A stretch of 64,000 nt of DNA. It comes from Motilimonas pumila. GTDB taxonomy: Bacteria > Pseudomonadota > Gammaproteobacteria > Enterobacterales > CBDFNC01. Made by a program: the position numbers and the translations under genes. This document shows, piece by piece, positions 17,547-26,524 of this stretch. Positions within the stretch are counted from its first letter, which is position 1; each line of letters opens with the position of its first letter. The notes under the pieces were generated by a model. It ran no database searches. It saw nothing but the letters and a program-made list of their open reading frames with translations, and was not told the DNA's origin. The stretch is taken from contig NZ_QZCH01000015.1 in NCBI RefSeq assembly GCF_003596335.1, forward strand, positions 1 through 64,000, written 5' to 3'.

Positions 17547-18302
17547 CTAATGGCCGTTTTCGAGTGGGGTTTCGAGGTGTATATAGTCCGGAGTTAAGCT
17601 GGTCAGCTTGCCTTCGCGCTGCAACTTTAACATCGCATGTTGCCATTTTTCTACATGGGCGTCAGGAGTTTGCTGGTTAAAAGCCAAGTACAGCTCAGCT
17701 TGATAAACCTTCATAGAGGTATATTGAAACGACTCAGCAGGCAACGACGCGGCCTTTAATAGCTGTGGCAAAGTGTAGGGTGTGCAAGACACATAATCGG
17801 CATGGCCCCGGTGCAGTAATTGTAACGCGTGCAGGGGGTTTTTGGTTAACTTTAGATTGTTAAACCCATGTCGCTGAAGGATTTCTTGCTCTGGAAAACC
17901 ACGGGTAATGGCTATATTGGCTCGCTTACTGAGTTGATCCAAGCGCATGTATGGCAAAGGTGAGGCTGTGGCACGCTGACACAGGTATATGTGGTCTTCG
18001 ATGATGGGGCCAACCCACTTGAACAGTTTTTCTCTTGCCGGCGTTTTTGCCACTAAGAACAAGCCCGTATTTGCGGTGTTTTTGACCTTAGTGTAAGCGC
18101 GGATCCAGGGCCATAGTTTGATTTGGTATGGCTCTTGAATTTCATCAGCCATACGACGCACAATAGCCACTGCCTTGCCTTTTATTACGCCGTCTTGTTG
18201 ATAAGAAAAAGGCGCGAAAGACTCAGTGTATAGTTGTGTTTGTGCGAAGCTACTGGCGCTTATGAGTAACGCTAATAACCCTGTATGAAGCCTAAAAATC
18301 AT
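17547..18302 (-). CDS. Periplasmic solute-binding protein (bacterial extracellular SBP family 3-like)
   Basis: 251 residues with a signal peptide up to about residue 20 (LISASSFAQ). The pattern YTESFAPFSYQQDGVIKGKAVAIVRRM is the usual start of family 3 periplasmic binding proteins, with later blocks WPWIRAYTKVKN and the GHADYVSCT stretch. There is no transporter permease or ATPase next to it, so it may be an orphan sensor-type binding protein. It precedes the histidine-kinase operon on the same strand by about 130 bases. Confidence 0.7.
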   Translation of the reverse strand: MIFRLHTGLLALLISASSFAQTQLYTESFAPFSYQQDGVIKGKAVAIVRRMADEIQEPYQIKLWPWIRAYTKVKNTANTGLFLVAKTPAREKLFKWVGPIIEDHIYLCQRATASPLPYMRLDQLSKRANIAITRGFPEQEILQRHGFNNLKLTKNPLHALQLLHRGHADYVSCTPYTLPQLLKAASLPAESFQYTSMKVYQAELYLAFNQQTPDAHVEKWQHAMLKLQREGKLTSLTPDYIHLETPLENGH

Positions 18303-18435
18303 ATGATTGAGTAAACTCAGTCAGCGACCTTTGCAGTACGTTAAGGGCCGCTCACCGTTAAAATATAAGAGCGATAATGGATAATATCGCTTTTCACTAT
18401 TAACTCAAGGCTTATCAATGGCTTTATTGAAGTCG

Positions 18436-19956
18436 TTAGCAAGTTAAGGGAGCGGTTGGCAGTTGCAGCATAAACCGACTGCCTTGTCCCGGTGCGCTGC
18501 TCACTTGGATGTCTGAACCCAGTAAATGCGCCAGCTTCTGGCACACGGTGAGCCCTAAGCCTGCTCGATAGGGTTCCCCTTGCTTGGCACTGGCGCCGCG
18601 ATAACGAGCGTTGAAAATATACGGCAGTTGATCTGGGCTAATGCCGACGCCGGTATCGGCAATACTGAGTGCTATGGACGAATGGAGCTGATTACCTTGT
18701 TCGTTTATTTTGCGTACTTGCAAAAATACATCACCGCCTTGTGGGGTGTGGCGGATGGCGTTTTCAATTAAGTTAGTCAAAATACGCTCTAACTTGGCGA
18801 CGTCTGTGGTTACCAAAATGTCGTCACCTTGGTGTTGTAAATGCAGTTGCACACCCGCTCGTTCCGCATTGAGTTGCATTTTTGCTTTGATATCGTGCAA
18901 ATATTCACACAGTAGCAAAGGCTCTTGTTGTACCTGCACTTGGCCTCCTTCGAGGTAAGCCAATTCAAACACTTGGTCTATCAAGTCTTTAAGCTGCTGA
19001 CTATTGCGGTCGATGATGCCAAGGTATTGCTGTTGTTGTGGCGATGAGAGTGAGGACGATGACTGTGACAATACTTCTACGTAGCCTTGCAGTGAGGCCA
19101 GCGGTGTACGTAAGTCATGGGATAAACCGGCGAGCATTTCGCGGCGCTGTTGATCTATTTGCGCGAGTTGTTGCAGTTGCTGACGGTTTTCTACTAACAA
19201 GGCTTGGTTTTGCTGCAGTAACTTGGCGAAGCTATGGCCCAGTTGATTGACTTCATGGTGTGAGTGACTCAGCCAAGGCGCCAGGGCGGCCATTTCAATT
19301 TGTGTTGGGTCGATATTGCTCAACGCTTTGGCCAGACGTTTCACGGGTTTAGTCACCAAGTAAAACACCCATAACATACTAATGGCGACAAACAGTAATA
19401 TGGTGGCGAGTATTAAAAAGTGTTGCCACCTGAGTTTATTGGCTTTTAATGACGCGATAAGGTTGGCGGCTTTTTCGCTGCCAATAATGACGTAGAGGTA
19501 ACCAGTGAGTTGCTCGTTTTTGTAAACCGGTGCGGCAGAGAATATTTTTTGCTGCAGCGGTTGGCGCGGATCGTCTCCTAAAATGGGCAGTGGCTTTTGC
19601 TGCGCTATCATGTCTGTAATGGGAGTTAGATTAACAAATTCGGATTTCACTTTTCCGGGGTCGGCAGAAAAGGCTAAGATTTTTCCTTTTGGATCAACGA
19701 AATAAAATTCAAAGTTAGGGCCAAGCATCATCAAGGTATGAAATAAATTGCTTAGGTCTTGGTAGGCAAACTTTTCATCTTGTAACAAGGGGTTATCGGC
19801 AGCCAGATGTTTGGCAAGGTTAAGGTGTAAGCTTTGTTCTGACTCCAGCCGCACTGAACTTTCAAGATAAGCTGACCAATGATAAAACAACATGATCAGT
19901 AAGCTAAAGGTCACCACAAAAGCTAGCACTAAGCGATTGAATAAAGACAATTTCAC
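18436..19956 (-). CDS. Membrane sensor histidine kinase
   Basis: 506 residues. First membrane helix at about 8-27, periplasmic sensor to about 178, second helix about 180-200, HAMP about 200-255. The dimerisation/phosphoacceptor segment is GLSHDLRTPLASLQGY with His280. The ATPase domain has NLIENAIRHTPQGG, SIADTGVGIS and GLGLTVCQ, so all motifs are intact. It overlaps the preceding response regulator by four bases (ATGA), showing coupled translation. It is the last gene of the spondin/two-component operon. Confidence 0.93.
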   Translation of the reverse strand: MKLSLFNRLVLAFVVTFSLLIMLFYHWSAYLESSVRLESEQSLHLNLAKHLAADNPLLQDEKFAYQDLSNLFHTLMMLGPNFEFYFVDPKGKILAFSADPGKVKSEFVNLTPITDMIAQQKPLPILGDDPRQPLQQKIFSAAPVYKNEQLTGYLYVIIGSEKAANLIASLKANKLRWQHFLILATILLFVAISMLWVFYLVTKPVKRLAKALSNIDPTQIEMAALAPWLSHSHHEVNQLGHSFAKLLQQNQALLVENRQQLQQLAQIDQQRREMLAGLSHDLRTPLASLQGYVEVLSQSSSSLSSPQQQQYLGIIDRNSQQLKDLIDQVFELAYLEGGQVQVQQEPLLLCEYLHDIKAKMQLNAERAGVQLHLQHQGDDILVTTDVAKLERILTNLIENAIRHTPQGGDVFLQVRKINEQGNQLHSSIALSIADTGVGISPDQLPYIFNARYRGASAKQGEPYRAGLGLTVCQKLAHLLGSDIQVSSAPGQGSRFMLQLPTAPLTC

Positions 19957-20675
19957 GCTGATACTCCTGCTGGGTTGAATTTATAACCCACCCCCCACAC
20001 TGTTTGAATGATTTCGGGTTTGGCCGGGTTGCGTTCCAGTTTGTTACGTAAGCGATTTACATGTGAATTGACGGTGTGTTCATAACACTCATGTTGATAA
20101 CCCCATACCGCTTCAAGTAGCTGCGAGCGCGAGAATACGCGGTCTGGCTTGGAGGTTAAAAAATGCAACAACTCAAACTCTGTCGCGGTTAAATCAAGTG
20201 CTTGCTGGCAGTAGCGCGCGCGGTGTTTGGTTTTGTCTACTTCTAGCGCTCCCATGCGTAATACTTCATTTAGCTCTGCGGCTGAGGCTTGCGCTTGGTC
20301 TTGCAGAAGGTGGACTCGGCGTAATAATGACCGAACTCTCGCTTGCAGTTCTCTGGCGCTAAAGGGTTTACACATGTAATCGTCTGCGCCCAGCTCCAGC
20401 CCAACAACGCGATCGGTTTCTGAGTTTCGAGAGGTCAAAATTAAAATGCCTTGCTCAGGCCGTTGCCGCCGAATTTGCGCGCAAATGTCGAGGCCTGAAC
20501 TGTCAGGCAACATCAGGTCTAAAATGACCAGGCTGTATTGATTATTGGCCAGCTGCGCTAACGCTTGTTCGCCATGGCTAACATGCTTTACTTGCAACGC
20601 CAGCTCTTGTAAATGCAGCTTGATCAGCCCCGCGATATCAAAGTCATCTTCTACTACTAATACGCTATCTGTCAT
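19953..20675 (-). CDS. OmpR-family response regulator
   Basis: 240 residues. The receiver domain (1-120) has Asp9/Asp10/Asp11-type acidic pocket (VVEDDFD), phosphoacceptor Asp53 in ILDLMLPD, and K in CKPFSARELQARVRSL. The C-terminal winged helix (about 145-235) is OmpR/PhoB type (LTATEFELLHFLTSKPDRVF and VWGVGYKF). It forms a pair with the downstream kinase. I infer that it controls the spondin operon through the 11-base direct repeats upstream. Confidence 0.95.
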   Translation of the reverse strand: MTDSVLVVEDDFDIAGLIKLHLQELALQVKHVSHGEQALAQLANNQYSLVILDLMLPDSSGLDICAQIRRQRPEQGILILTSRNSETDRVVGLELGADDYMCKPFSARELQARVRSLLRRVHLLQDQAQASAAELNEVLRMGALEVDKTKHRARYCQQALDLTATEFELLHFLTSKPDRVFSRSQLLEAVWGYQHECYEHTVNSHVNRLRNKLERNPAKPEIIQTVWGVGYKFNPAGVSA

Positions 20676-20709
20676 GGTCTCGCCTCACGGTAGCAAGGCG
20701 AGTGCCTGG

Positions 20710-21417
20710 CTACTCTTGTCGTGTGATGGTTAATGTAACGACAGGGTTCGCAAACTTATGTTGCTGCAGTAAAACCGATTGGCTTAAACCATCATCTGCA
20801 CTGACCACCCCTGGGTGCATTGTCACCACGTCGAGTTTGTCATCCCTGCTTCCGTTATAGCCTTCACCGCCATCGGCAGGCCCTGGTATGGTGCCTGCTC
20901 GCTCCGTATTGGCTTCGGTACCGGCATCATATACGGGTAACTGCAAATCAATGCTGTCACCCACCGCTAACGATTGAAGGTCTAATTGGGTAAGACCGGT
21001 GAAAGCGTCATTTGTATTCACTAACATGGCAACAAAAGAAAATAAATGTGCTTCGCCTTGATATGACAATACTTGCTCACTGCTTTCTCCGGGCATTAAT
21101 GGTGCGCCATCTGCAACGCTGGCCATGACTTCTGCGTTGGCTGCAAGGGCGCTGCTGTCACCACCTTCTGCCAATATTTCTAACGCATTGGACGCGGTTT
21201 CTCCCACTTGCCACAAGCCTCCAGATTGATGCAGCGTGACTAAAAAAGGCGATAAGGGCTGACTGTTGGTCAGGTTAGTGGCACTGATATGATAGCTAGC
21301 CGTTGTACTTATGCTGACTGGCGTTGGCGTGTCACTGCTGTCTGAACCACAACCTAGCAGCAAGCCCGTAAAGGCTAGTGCTAGAGCGGGTTGAATGAGG
21401 GGATGATAAGTTTTCAT
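20710..21417 (-). CDS. Spondin-domain lipoprotein
   Basis: 235 residues with a lipobox (FTGLLLGCGSDSS) and then a spondin_N-like domain: YHISATNLTNSQPLSPFLVT, EGGDSSAL, an LPVYDAGTEANTE segment and a final VVTLTITRQ. The Y-D-A-G-T-E-x-N-x-E motif is the family's conserved mark. Predicted to be attached to a membrane. It sits between a second spondin gene and the response regulator, 34 bases before the regulator. Confidence 0.85.
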   Translation of the reverse strand: MKTYHPLIQPALALAFTGLLLGCGSDSSDTPTPVSISTTASYHISATNLTNSQPLSPFLVTLHQSGGLWQVGETASNALEILAEGGDSSALAANAEVMASVADGAPLMPGESSEQVLSYQGEAHLFSFVAMLVNTNDAFTGLTQLDLQSLAVGDSIDLQLPVYDAGTEANTERAGTIPGPADGGEGYNGSRDDKLDVVTMHPGVVSADDGLSQSVLLQQHKFANPVVTLTITRQE

Positions 21418-21426
21418 ATTGCCTCC

Positions 21427-22128
21427 TTACTTCACGGTTACGGTAAGTTTGGCAACCGGGTTTAACCAACGATGTACCGTATTGTCTAGATCACTGTGAC
21501 CTGAAGTTAAGTCATCGTCTCCTAAATTGCCGCGGTGAACGTGTACCATGGTGTTTTGTTCGGTGCTGGTAACTCCTGAGCCACCGCTCCCTGCATCCAT
21601 GCCTGGAGCTGCTGGTATGCCTAGCACTCCTGGTGCACCACTGCCGTCGACCACTAACTCATTGTTGGCTTCAGTGCCGGCGTCGTAAGCATTAAGATAA
21701 ATATGGTAGGTACCTGCGGCGGCAGGGATTGGCCAACGATCTAGGCCAACAAAGCCATCGTTACTCGGTAAAATCATGGCACTTACCGACAAATACATAT
21801 TGCCATCAGTGGTCATTACGCTCGCGCTAGTATGAGCTGCCGGCGCTAATAGGCCAGCGGCAGGGTTTTCGATGACGTTGGCGCCAATGCTATTGGCGAT
21901 GTTGACTAAACCGCTGATGTCACCGCCTTCAGCCATCGCTTGTAACTCCCCACTGGCGCTTTGGCCTAATTCAAATAAATAGCCGCTGTCATTGTGGGCA
22001 GCAATAACGAGCGGGGTGAAATATAACCCTTGGCTGAGATTTTGCACTTTAATATCAATATCCTGAGCAAAAGCTAGCTGACTCGTCATGCTGGCACCTA
22101 ATAGCAGGCTAATGGTTGATAGTTTCAT
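21427..22128 (-). CDS. Spondin-domain secreted protein
   Basis: The ATG at 22128 is preferred because AAGGAG lies six bases before it. The product has a Sec signal peptide (MKLSTISLLLGASMTSQLAFA) and a spondin_N domain with the same marks as its neighbour: NLSQGLYFTPLVIAAHN, EGGDISGL, LNAYDAGTEANNE and a closing AKLTVTVK. It starts the four-gene operon and ends nine bases before the lipoprotein paralogue, so the two likely arose by duplication. Extracellular or periplasmic; role unknown. Confidence 0.85.
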   Translation of the reverse strand: MKLSTISLLLGASMTSQLAFAQDIDIKVQNLSQGLYFTPLVIAAHNDSGYLFELGQSASGELQAMAEGGDISGLVNIANSIGANVIENPAAGLLAPAAHTSASVMTTDGNMYLSVSAMILPSNDGFVGLDRWPIPAAAGTYHIYLNAYDAGTEANNELVVDGSGAPGVLGIPAAPGMDAGSGGSGVTSTEQNTMVHVHRGNLGDDDLTSGHSDLDNTVHRWLNPVAKLTVTVK

Positions 22129-22197
22129 GGTGTTCTCCTTACGCATCACAGGTTGGCATTTGATTTATACCCAGTGTGGAAGGAAACTGTGGCAGGG

Positions 22198-22230
22198 CGG
22201 TCACACAGTTGTCACAAAAGTCTCACAATC
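22198..22230. promoter_or_regulatory. Three TCACA direct repeats spaced 11 bp (OmpR-type site)
   Basis: TCACA occurs at 22201, 22212 and 22223, exactly one helical turn apart, 70-100 bases before the first spondin start. OmpR-family regulators bind such direct repeats. A fourth, weaker TCGCAC follows. I infer a binding site for the operon's own response regulator. Confidence 0.5.
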
Positions 22231-22270
22231 TCGCACGCTTTTATTACGGCGTTAGCAAAACCATGTTTTG

Positions 22271-22286
22271 AGTGACACAGATCACA
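22271..22286. promoter_or_regulatory. CRP-like site
   Basis: AGTGA-CACAGA-TCACA matches the CRP consensus TGTGA-N6-TCACA at all but one position. It lies about 145 bases upstream of the spondin operon and about 310 bases upstream of the CsrB-like RNA, so either could be its target. Confidence 0.45.
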
Positions 22287-22594
22287 AAAGTATTTTTATA
22301 ACTATCTGATTAACGGTAGATTTTCGCGCTAAATAAACGATATTGGCGATAAATGGTGTGATTTGCTTGGTGAATCTAAAATGGCGTGTGAGACATTGAC
22401 CATTGCTAATGTAATCTCCCTGCATTTTATTGCTAAGATAAATATGCTTTGTGTTGTTGTATTTACTTGCGCCATTTCCTTTTTTGTATTTTAAATCAAT
22501 GGCTTATTGTTTTGGTGAGAGTTGGCGTACTGGAAAACCCATATTTTTTTTGCTGTGAGCGCTTTTGTCGGCAATGAAAATCCTTATATTTAAC

Positions 22595-22906
22595 CCCGCT
22601 AGGAAGCAACGAGGCACTAACAGGATGTTGGGTCTCAATGTCGGATAGGATGTCTGGCAGTCAGGATGACAAAAGGAACCGCTACAGGATGTAGCAAAGG
22701 GACACCTCCAGGATGGAGATAGAAAGCAAATCAGGATGATTTGTTAGACCAGGATGGTCAAGTAAGGACTCCCCAAAGGAATGGGAAGCGGAAAAAGCCT
22801 AAGGATTAGGTTATTAGTCACAGGAGTGCAGGGAGCACTAGTACATCAAGGATAAGATGTTACGACTACCTGGGACAATACTCACAGAGTATTGTCCCTT
22901 TTTTTT
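22595..22906 (+). ncRNA. csrB: CsrB-family regulatory RNA
   Basis: This gene-free stretch contains 21 GGA triplets in about 300 bases, six of them in exact CAGGATG (22621, 22662, 22685, 22709, 22732, 22750) and several in AAGGA or AGGGA contexts. Such repeats are the CsrA binding sites of CsrB/CsrC-type RNAs, which sequester CsrA. The RNA ends in a strong terminator at 22872-22906. A TATATT -10-like box at 22585-22590 puts the start near 22595. TGTGAGA at 22387, about 205 bases upstream, resembles one half of the UvrY/GacA-class site, and a CRP-like box is further up. The 5' end is inferred. Confidence 0.9.
22872..22906 (+). terminator. Terminator of the CsrB-like RNA
   Basis: GGGACAATACT and AGTATTGTCCC form a perfect 11-pair stem with a five-base loop, followed by eight Ts. 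The GGGAC arm adds one more GGA to the RNA. Confidence 0.95.
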
Positions 22907-22948
22907 GCCTGCGATATGACCCGTCTTTCATCTCATTTTGGTGCCCAG

Positions 22949-24175
22949 CTAAAACGATAGTCGAGGTTGAAGCCACAACCGAGTTTTTAGAATGCGGTTG
23001 TTAAGGTACAACTTATCAAATTGCAAAAAGCGGTACTTAAAGCGTAATAGCCAGCGTTTCTTCAGTTTTCGCTGCAGAATATTGGCAAACTCAATATGGC
23101 CAGATTGGCGCAGTGCGGGCTCTAACGACTCATAAAACTCAAACTCCAATACACTGCCTAAACTCACGGCTTCTAATTGCGCTGCATCCAGAGATTTGTT
23201 GGCAAAGGTTTGCGTTTGCTCCAATAACCCACTCACCAAAAGCTCTAGCTTGGTACGCACACATTTTGCACACACGCCACAGTTTAAGTAATCGCTGTCT
23301 TTGGGAGGTTGCTGGCACACTCTTAGTAGCGGCACTGTGCTGGGCAGTTGCTTGATAAACTGGTATTTGTCCAGCCGAGTATATGCTTCAAATACGCCTA
23401 CACTCTGGCAGTAACTGCTGGTGAAGTATTTGTTTAATAGAGGGTGAGAGCCGCGAGCTACGTAGTTCTTAAGTTGGTTATCTAAAGCAATATTAAACTC
23501 AGAAATACCGTTGGATAAGGCATGGGCCACGCTAGCCATTAAAGAACCATATTGGTAATCCACATAAAAGCGCCAGTTGGGCTCGAGTGAACGAATGTTA
23601 GTGGCTATGGGAACCAACTCGCACTCGTGCTCTTTGAGAAAAGGCGCCATGCTGGTGACGGTACGATCAAAGGTCGCCTTGTTCTCTGCCAGATTAGGAT
23701 CACCTAAGTCCATGCCGTAAATGAAAATAGCATAATGAAACCGGTGCGGGTGCGTTGCGTTGTAGTTCAGGTAATTGCGACTAAAGTTAGCCATTGAATC
23801 GACGCCACCAGACATAAAGCATGCGGCTTGGTTGGGTTGAACCATGTCTTCGGTGGCGAGGCTTTGGTACTCGATTGTGGGCACTTGTTTGTGTTTGTAC
23901 CAAAGTTGAAATAGTGACAGCATATTTTGCACGTTAGCAAGGGCTTCAGGACAAATGCTGCCGATAATGGCTACCCTGTGTTCACCACAAAATAAGGCGG
24001 CGGGGCAGGCGGCAAATAAAAAAGCGTCATAGCTCGGCCTTAACAGAGATTGCTGCGCTAAAGGCAAGGCAAAGAAAACACTTAAATCGGGCTTTTCAGT
24101 TTGTTCAAACGTTATATCTGCGACCATACGGCATTCTTGGTCATCACGTTCCATTCTCAGGTTAGAGATAATCAT
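22949..24175 (-). CDS. PP-loop ATP-pyrophosphatase-like protein with QueC-type zinc site
   Basis: The ATG at 24175 has AAGGGA close upstream and is preferred to the GTG at 24193. Numbering from it, SGGVDS at 122-127 is an N-type PP-loop. The four cysteines at 287, 299, 302 and 305 (CQQPPKDSDYLNCGVCAKC) resemble the zinc-binding end of QueC. The protein is about 408 residues, far longer than QueC (about 230), with an extra N-terminal region of about 100 residues. It could be an ATP-dependent amide or nitrile-forming or thiolation-type enzyme. It stands alone between csrB and a gene-free stretch; substrate unknown. Confidence 0.6.
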   Translation of the reverse strand: MIISNLRMERDDQECRMVADITFEQTEKPDLSVFFALPLAQQSLLRPSYDAFLFAACPAALFCGEHRVAIIGSICPEALANVQNMLSLFQLWYKHKQVPTIEYQSLATEDMVQPNQAACFMSGGVDSMANFSRNYLNYNATHPHRFHYAIFIYGMDLGDPNLAENKATFDRTVTSMAPFLKEHECELVPIATNIRSLEPNWRFYVDYQYGSLMASVAHALSNGISEFNIALDNQLKNYVARGSHPLLNKYFTSSYCQSVGVFEAYTRLDKYQFIKQLPSTVPLLRVCQQPPKDSDYLNCGVCAKCVRTKLELLVSGLLEQTQTFANKSLDAAQLEAVSLGSVLEFEFYESLEPALRQSGHIEFANILQRKLKKRWLLRFKYRFLQFDKLYLNNRILKTRLWLQPRLSF

Positions 24176-24300
24176 ATCGTCCCTTGCATTCACTGTGATG
24201 ATAGAACCAGTATAGCCAAGGGAAAGGTGGCCGTTATTTTGTTGCAGAGTGTAGTGCCGTCTGTGGTTCAGTGGTGCGATGATAGGCGTGCTCGAGGTGT

Positions 24301-24450
24301 CGTTTTACCTCTTAGTTAATCCCATTGAGTTATATGACTGTCGGTAGTGGCATAGTGACGTTTTACCTCTTCGTTAATCCCACTAAGTTATATGGTCGTT
24401 GGAGTACCGCTTTACCTTTTAGTTAACCCCATTGAGCCATATGATTGTCG
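24301..24450. repeat. Three tandem copies of the DUF1513 gene's 3' tail
   Basis: A roughly 42-base unit (reading on plus: CGTTTTACCTCTTAGTTAAT then CCCATTGAG and TATATGACTGTC) recurs at 24301, 24359 and 24408, spaced 58 and 49 bases, with several differences per copy. The third copy contains the last codons and stop of the DUF1513 gene. The other two are beyond its stop, so they seem to be tandem duplications of the gene's end. Confidence 0.75.
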
Positions 24451-25493
24451 AAGTGCCAGGGAGTTTGCCATGTTTGTTGGTGGCGCAGTTGGCCATTGCC
24501 AGCACTTACACTCACCCCTTGGGTACTTGCGGTAAGGCCACACGCATCGGCCATTGCGGTTTGGCTCAACATTTTGCCGCTGCGAACGTTCCAACAAGCG
24601 ACACAGTCACCCCTTGGCGAACTGGCCCATACTTGCTGTTCAAAAATGGCGACGGAGCCAACGTATTGCGCAAAGCGTAGCCATTGCTCCGGCTCAGCTT
24701 GTAAAGGAGCAGCCTTGGTATCGCCTAAGCGATGACGGTACAACAAAGGAAGCATTTCGTTGTCCGCCGCTTGATCTTGGCATGCAAAAACCACGTCGCC
24801 TTGGCGAGTTGCAGCAAGGTGGCGAATACTGAGCTGGTGGGCAGGAATGTGCACGCTTTGGCGAATTTGGCCGGTGCTCAGTGAAAGGTAAAATAACGCG
24901 GGTTGCATCGTATCAAGGTTGAGTTTATTACGTCCATGAGTATGAATGCCGCCCACCGCTACGATCAAATGACGTTGGTCTGGATGCACAATAATTTCAT
25001 GCGGGCCAACCGCCGGTAGCAACCACTCTCCTTGACGCTTCAGCTTACCGTGTTGCAATTGATAAAGGCCGATGACACCTTGTGAGGAGGCACTTACCCC
25101 TTCACATACATACAAGTTACCTCGCACATCAAACGTGCCGTGGCCATAGCAATGGCGATCTTCTGGGTACATATATTGATCGATAAGCTGGCCATCGAGG
25201 CAATTAACATGAGCAATATAGCGGCCGGGACGGCGACCAAAGACCAGCGAACTGGCAACCTGTTGGGTGGCAAATTTGGCGGGTATTGGTGCCAAACCAT
25301 GACCTCGATGAGGTAATTTAAACTGGCTGACTTGCTTGCCTTGTAGCGTGTGCGCAACTAAGTAGTCTGAATCACCTTGACGAGCGCAGCTGAGCAATAA
25401 TGGCCCAGTGTGGGCCCATACTGTTTGAGGCAGCGCCATGCCTAAGGATAATACGCCAAGGCCTTGCAAAAATTGACGTCTTTGCCAGGCCAT
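24423..25493 (-). CDS. DUF1513 family protein
   Basis: 356 residues, with a twin-Arg-like start (MAWQRRQFLQGLGVLSLGMA) and an AWA-type cleavage, so probably exported, perhaps by Tat. The body is a WD/beta-propeller-like run with the family segments EDRHCYGHGTFDVRGNLYV, VGPHEIIVHPDQRHLIVAVG, and DCVACWNVRSGKM. It is the fourth gene of the iron set and begins three bases after the imelysin-like gene. DUF1513 genes are commonly found next to imelysins and di-haem oxidoreductases. Function unknown. Confidence 0.88.
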   Translation of the reverse strand: MAWQRRQFLQGLGVLSLGMALPQTVWAHTGPLLLSCARQGDSDYLVAHTLQGKQVSQFKLPHRGHGLAPIPAKFATQQVASSLVFGRRPGRYIAHVNCLDGQLIDQYMYPEDRHCYGHGTFDVRGNLYVCEGVSASSQGVIGLYQLQHGKLKRQGEWLLPAVGPHEIIVHPDQRHLIVAVGGIHTHGRNKLNLDTMQPALFYLSLSTGQIRQSVHIPAHQLSIRHLAATRQGDVVFACQDQAADNEMLPLLYRHRLGDTKAAPLQAEPEQWLRFAQYVGSVAIFEQQVWASSPRGDCVACWNVRSGKMLSQTAMADACGLTASTQGVSVSAGNGQLRHQQTWQTPWHFDNHMAQWG

Positions 25494-25496
25494 AGG

Positions 25497-26516
25497 TTAA
25501 TCGCCGTCGGTGGCGTTAAACCCCACCACAATTTTCAGCTGAACTGGCATCACGTCTTGGATCAGGTAGCTGAGTTGGTCGATGTCAATGCGCAAACGGT
25601 ACAGTTGAGCCAAGCCTTTATCATCCCCTAGCATGGCTTTCAAGCTGGTTTGCGGGGGCCAGTTTTGCAGCAGATTGACAAACGCTTGTTCAATGTCTGC
25701 CACCAAAGGCGCTTGATCTTTACTCAGAAGAAACGGCTTTACTATGGTGTTAAAGTACAGCTGTAATGCGCTAAAGCTGGTTTTGAGCTGTAATAAAGAC
25801 GTTTCCGATCGCCAAGACTCGGCTTGATAAGGCTTAGGGTACTTGCCTTTGCCAAGGGGCATAAAGAATTTTTTATTGATAAAACTGAGCTGGTGGGATA
25901 ACTCAGCCACCGTTTGTCCTGTGACCATGGGAGCAGCTTGTGGGTCTTTCGCTCTTACGGTTAAGGCTTGTTGGTAGTCGTGTTGCCATTGATGTTGAAT
26001 TTTTGCTGCATTTTCGGCCACTAAGCTTGAAATAGGCTGTAAGAGTCGGCAACTGGAAGCGTCTAATGGCGCTTCATAAATGAGTAATTCAAGGGCCCCT
26101 AAGCCTCTTACCGCAACGCTACGCTGGGCAATAATTTCCGGCGTAAGCGCAATATCTGCTTGCTGCAATGATTGCACTTTGCGACCGGTGAGATTTTTCT
26201 TGTCAGGCCAAAACTGCATTGACCAAGCTACATCCAGCTGTTGTATCGGGCCTTGTTTTTCGCCTTGAAAGGGTACCCAAGCCGTCATGGTTTGTAACCA
26301 AGCGTGCTGTAATTTTTTACTGCTGGCAGGTTTGGGCGCTTGGCAAACCTGTTGAGTTAACTGCGCCAGAGTCCGACTGGTTTGCGCCAACTGTTGGCTT
26401 TGCTGTTGCTTAAGGGTGATAAGACGCTGGCTTATTTGGCTAGCGTCAGGTGCTGCCTCGCTGGCTAATGCAGTGAAGCTCACCCCAAGCAAAGGCAGTA
26501 GTACGATTCGTTTCAT
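25497..26516 (-). CDS. Second imelysin-family protein (periplasmic)
   Basis: The ATG at 26516 with GGAG five bases upstream is preferred to the GTG at 26519. About 339 residues with a signal peptide (LLGVSFTALA), then helical imelysin-like sequence. The conserved GxHxxE segment reads GLGALELLIYE, lacking the usual His. It lies eight bases after the di-haem oxidoreductase and three before DUF1513, so it is cotranscribed. Probably a periplasmic iron- or haem-related protein, with a changed metal site compared with the upstream imelysin. Confidence 0.8.
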   Translation of the reverse strand: MKRIVLLPLLGVSFTALASEAAPDASQISQRLITLKQQQSQQLAQTSRTLAQLTQQVCQAPKPASSKKLQHAWLQTMTAWVPFQGEKQGPIQQLDVAWSMQFWPDKKNLTGRKVQSLQQADIALTPEIIAQRSVAVRGLGALELLIYEAPLDASSCRLLQPISSLVAENAAKIQHQWQHDYQQALTVRAKDPQAAPMVTGQTVAELSHQLSFINKKFFMPLGKGKYPKPYQAESWRSETSLLQLKTSFSALQLYFNTIVKPFLLSKDQAPLVADIEQAFVNLLQNWPPQTSLKAMLGDDKGLAQLYRLRIDIDQLSYLIQDVMPVQLKIVVGFNATDGD

Positions 26517-26524
26517 CACGTCTC

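Noticed and set aside
22595..22906. CRISPR-like or tandem-repeat interpretation of the CAGGATG motifs
   Set aside because: The spacing is irregular and the motif is 7 bases; it fits CsrA binding sites in a CsrB RNA much better.
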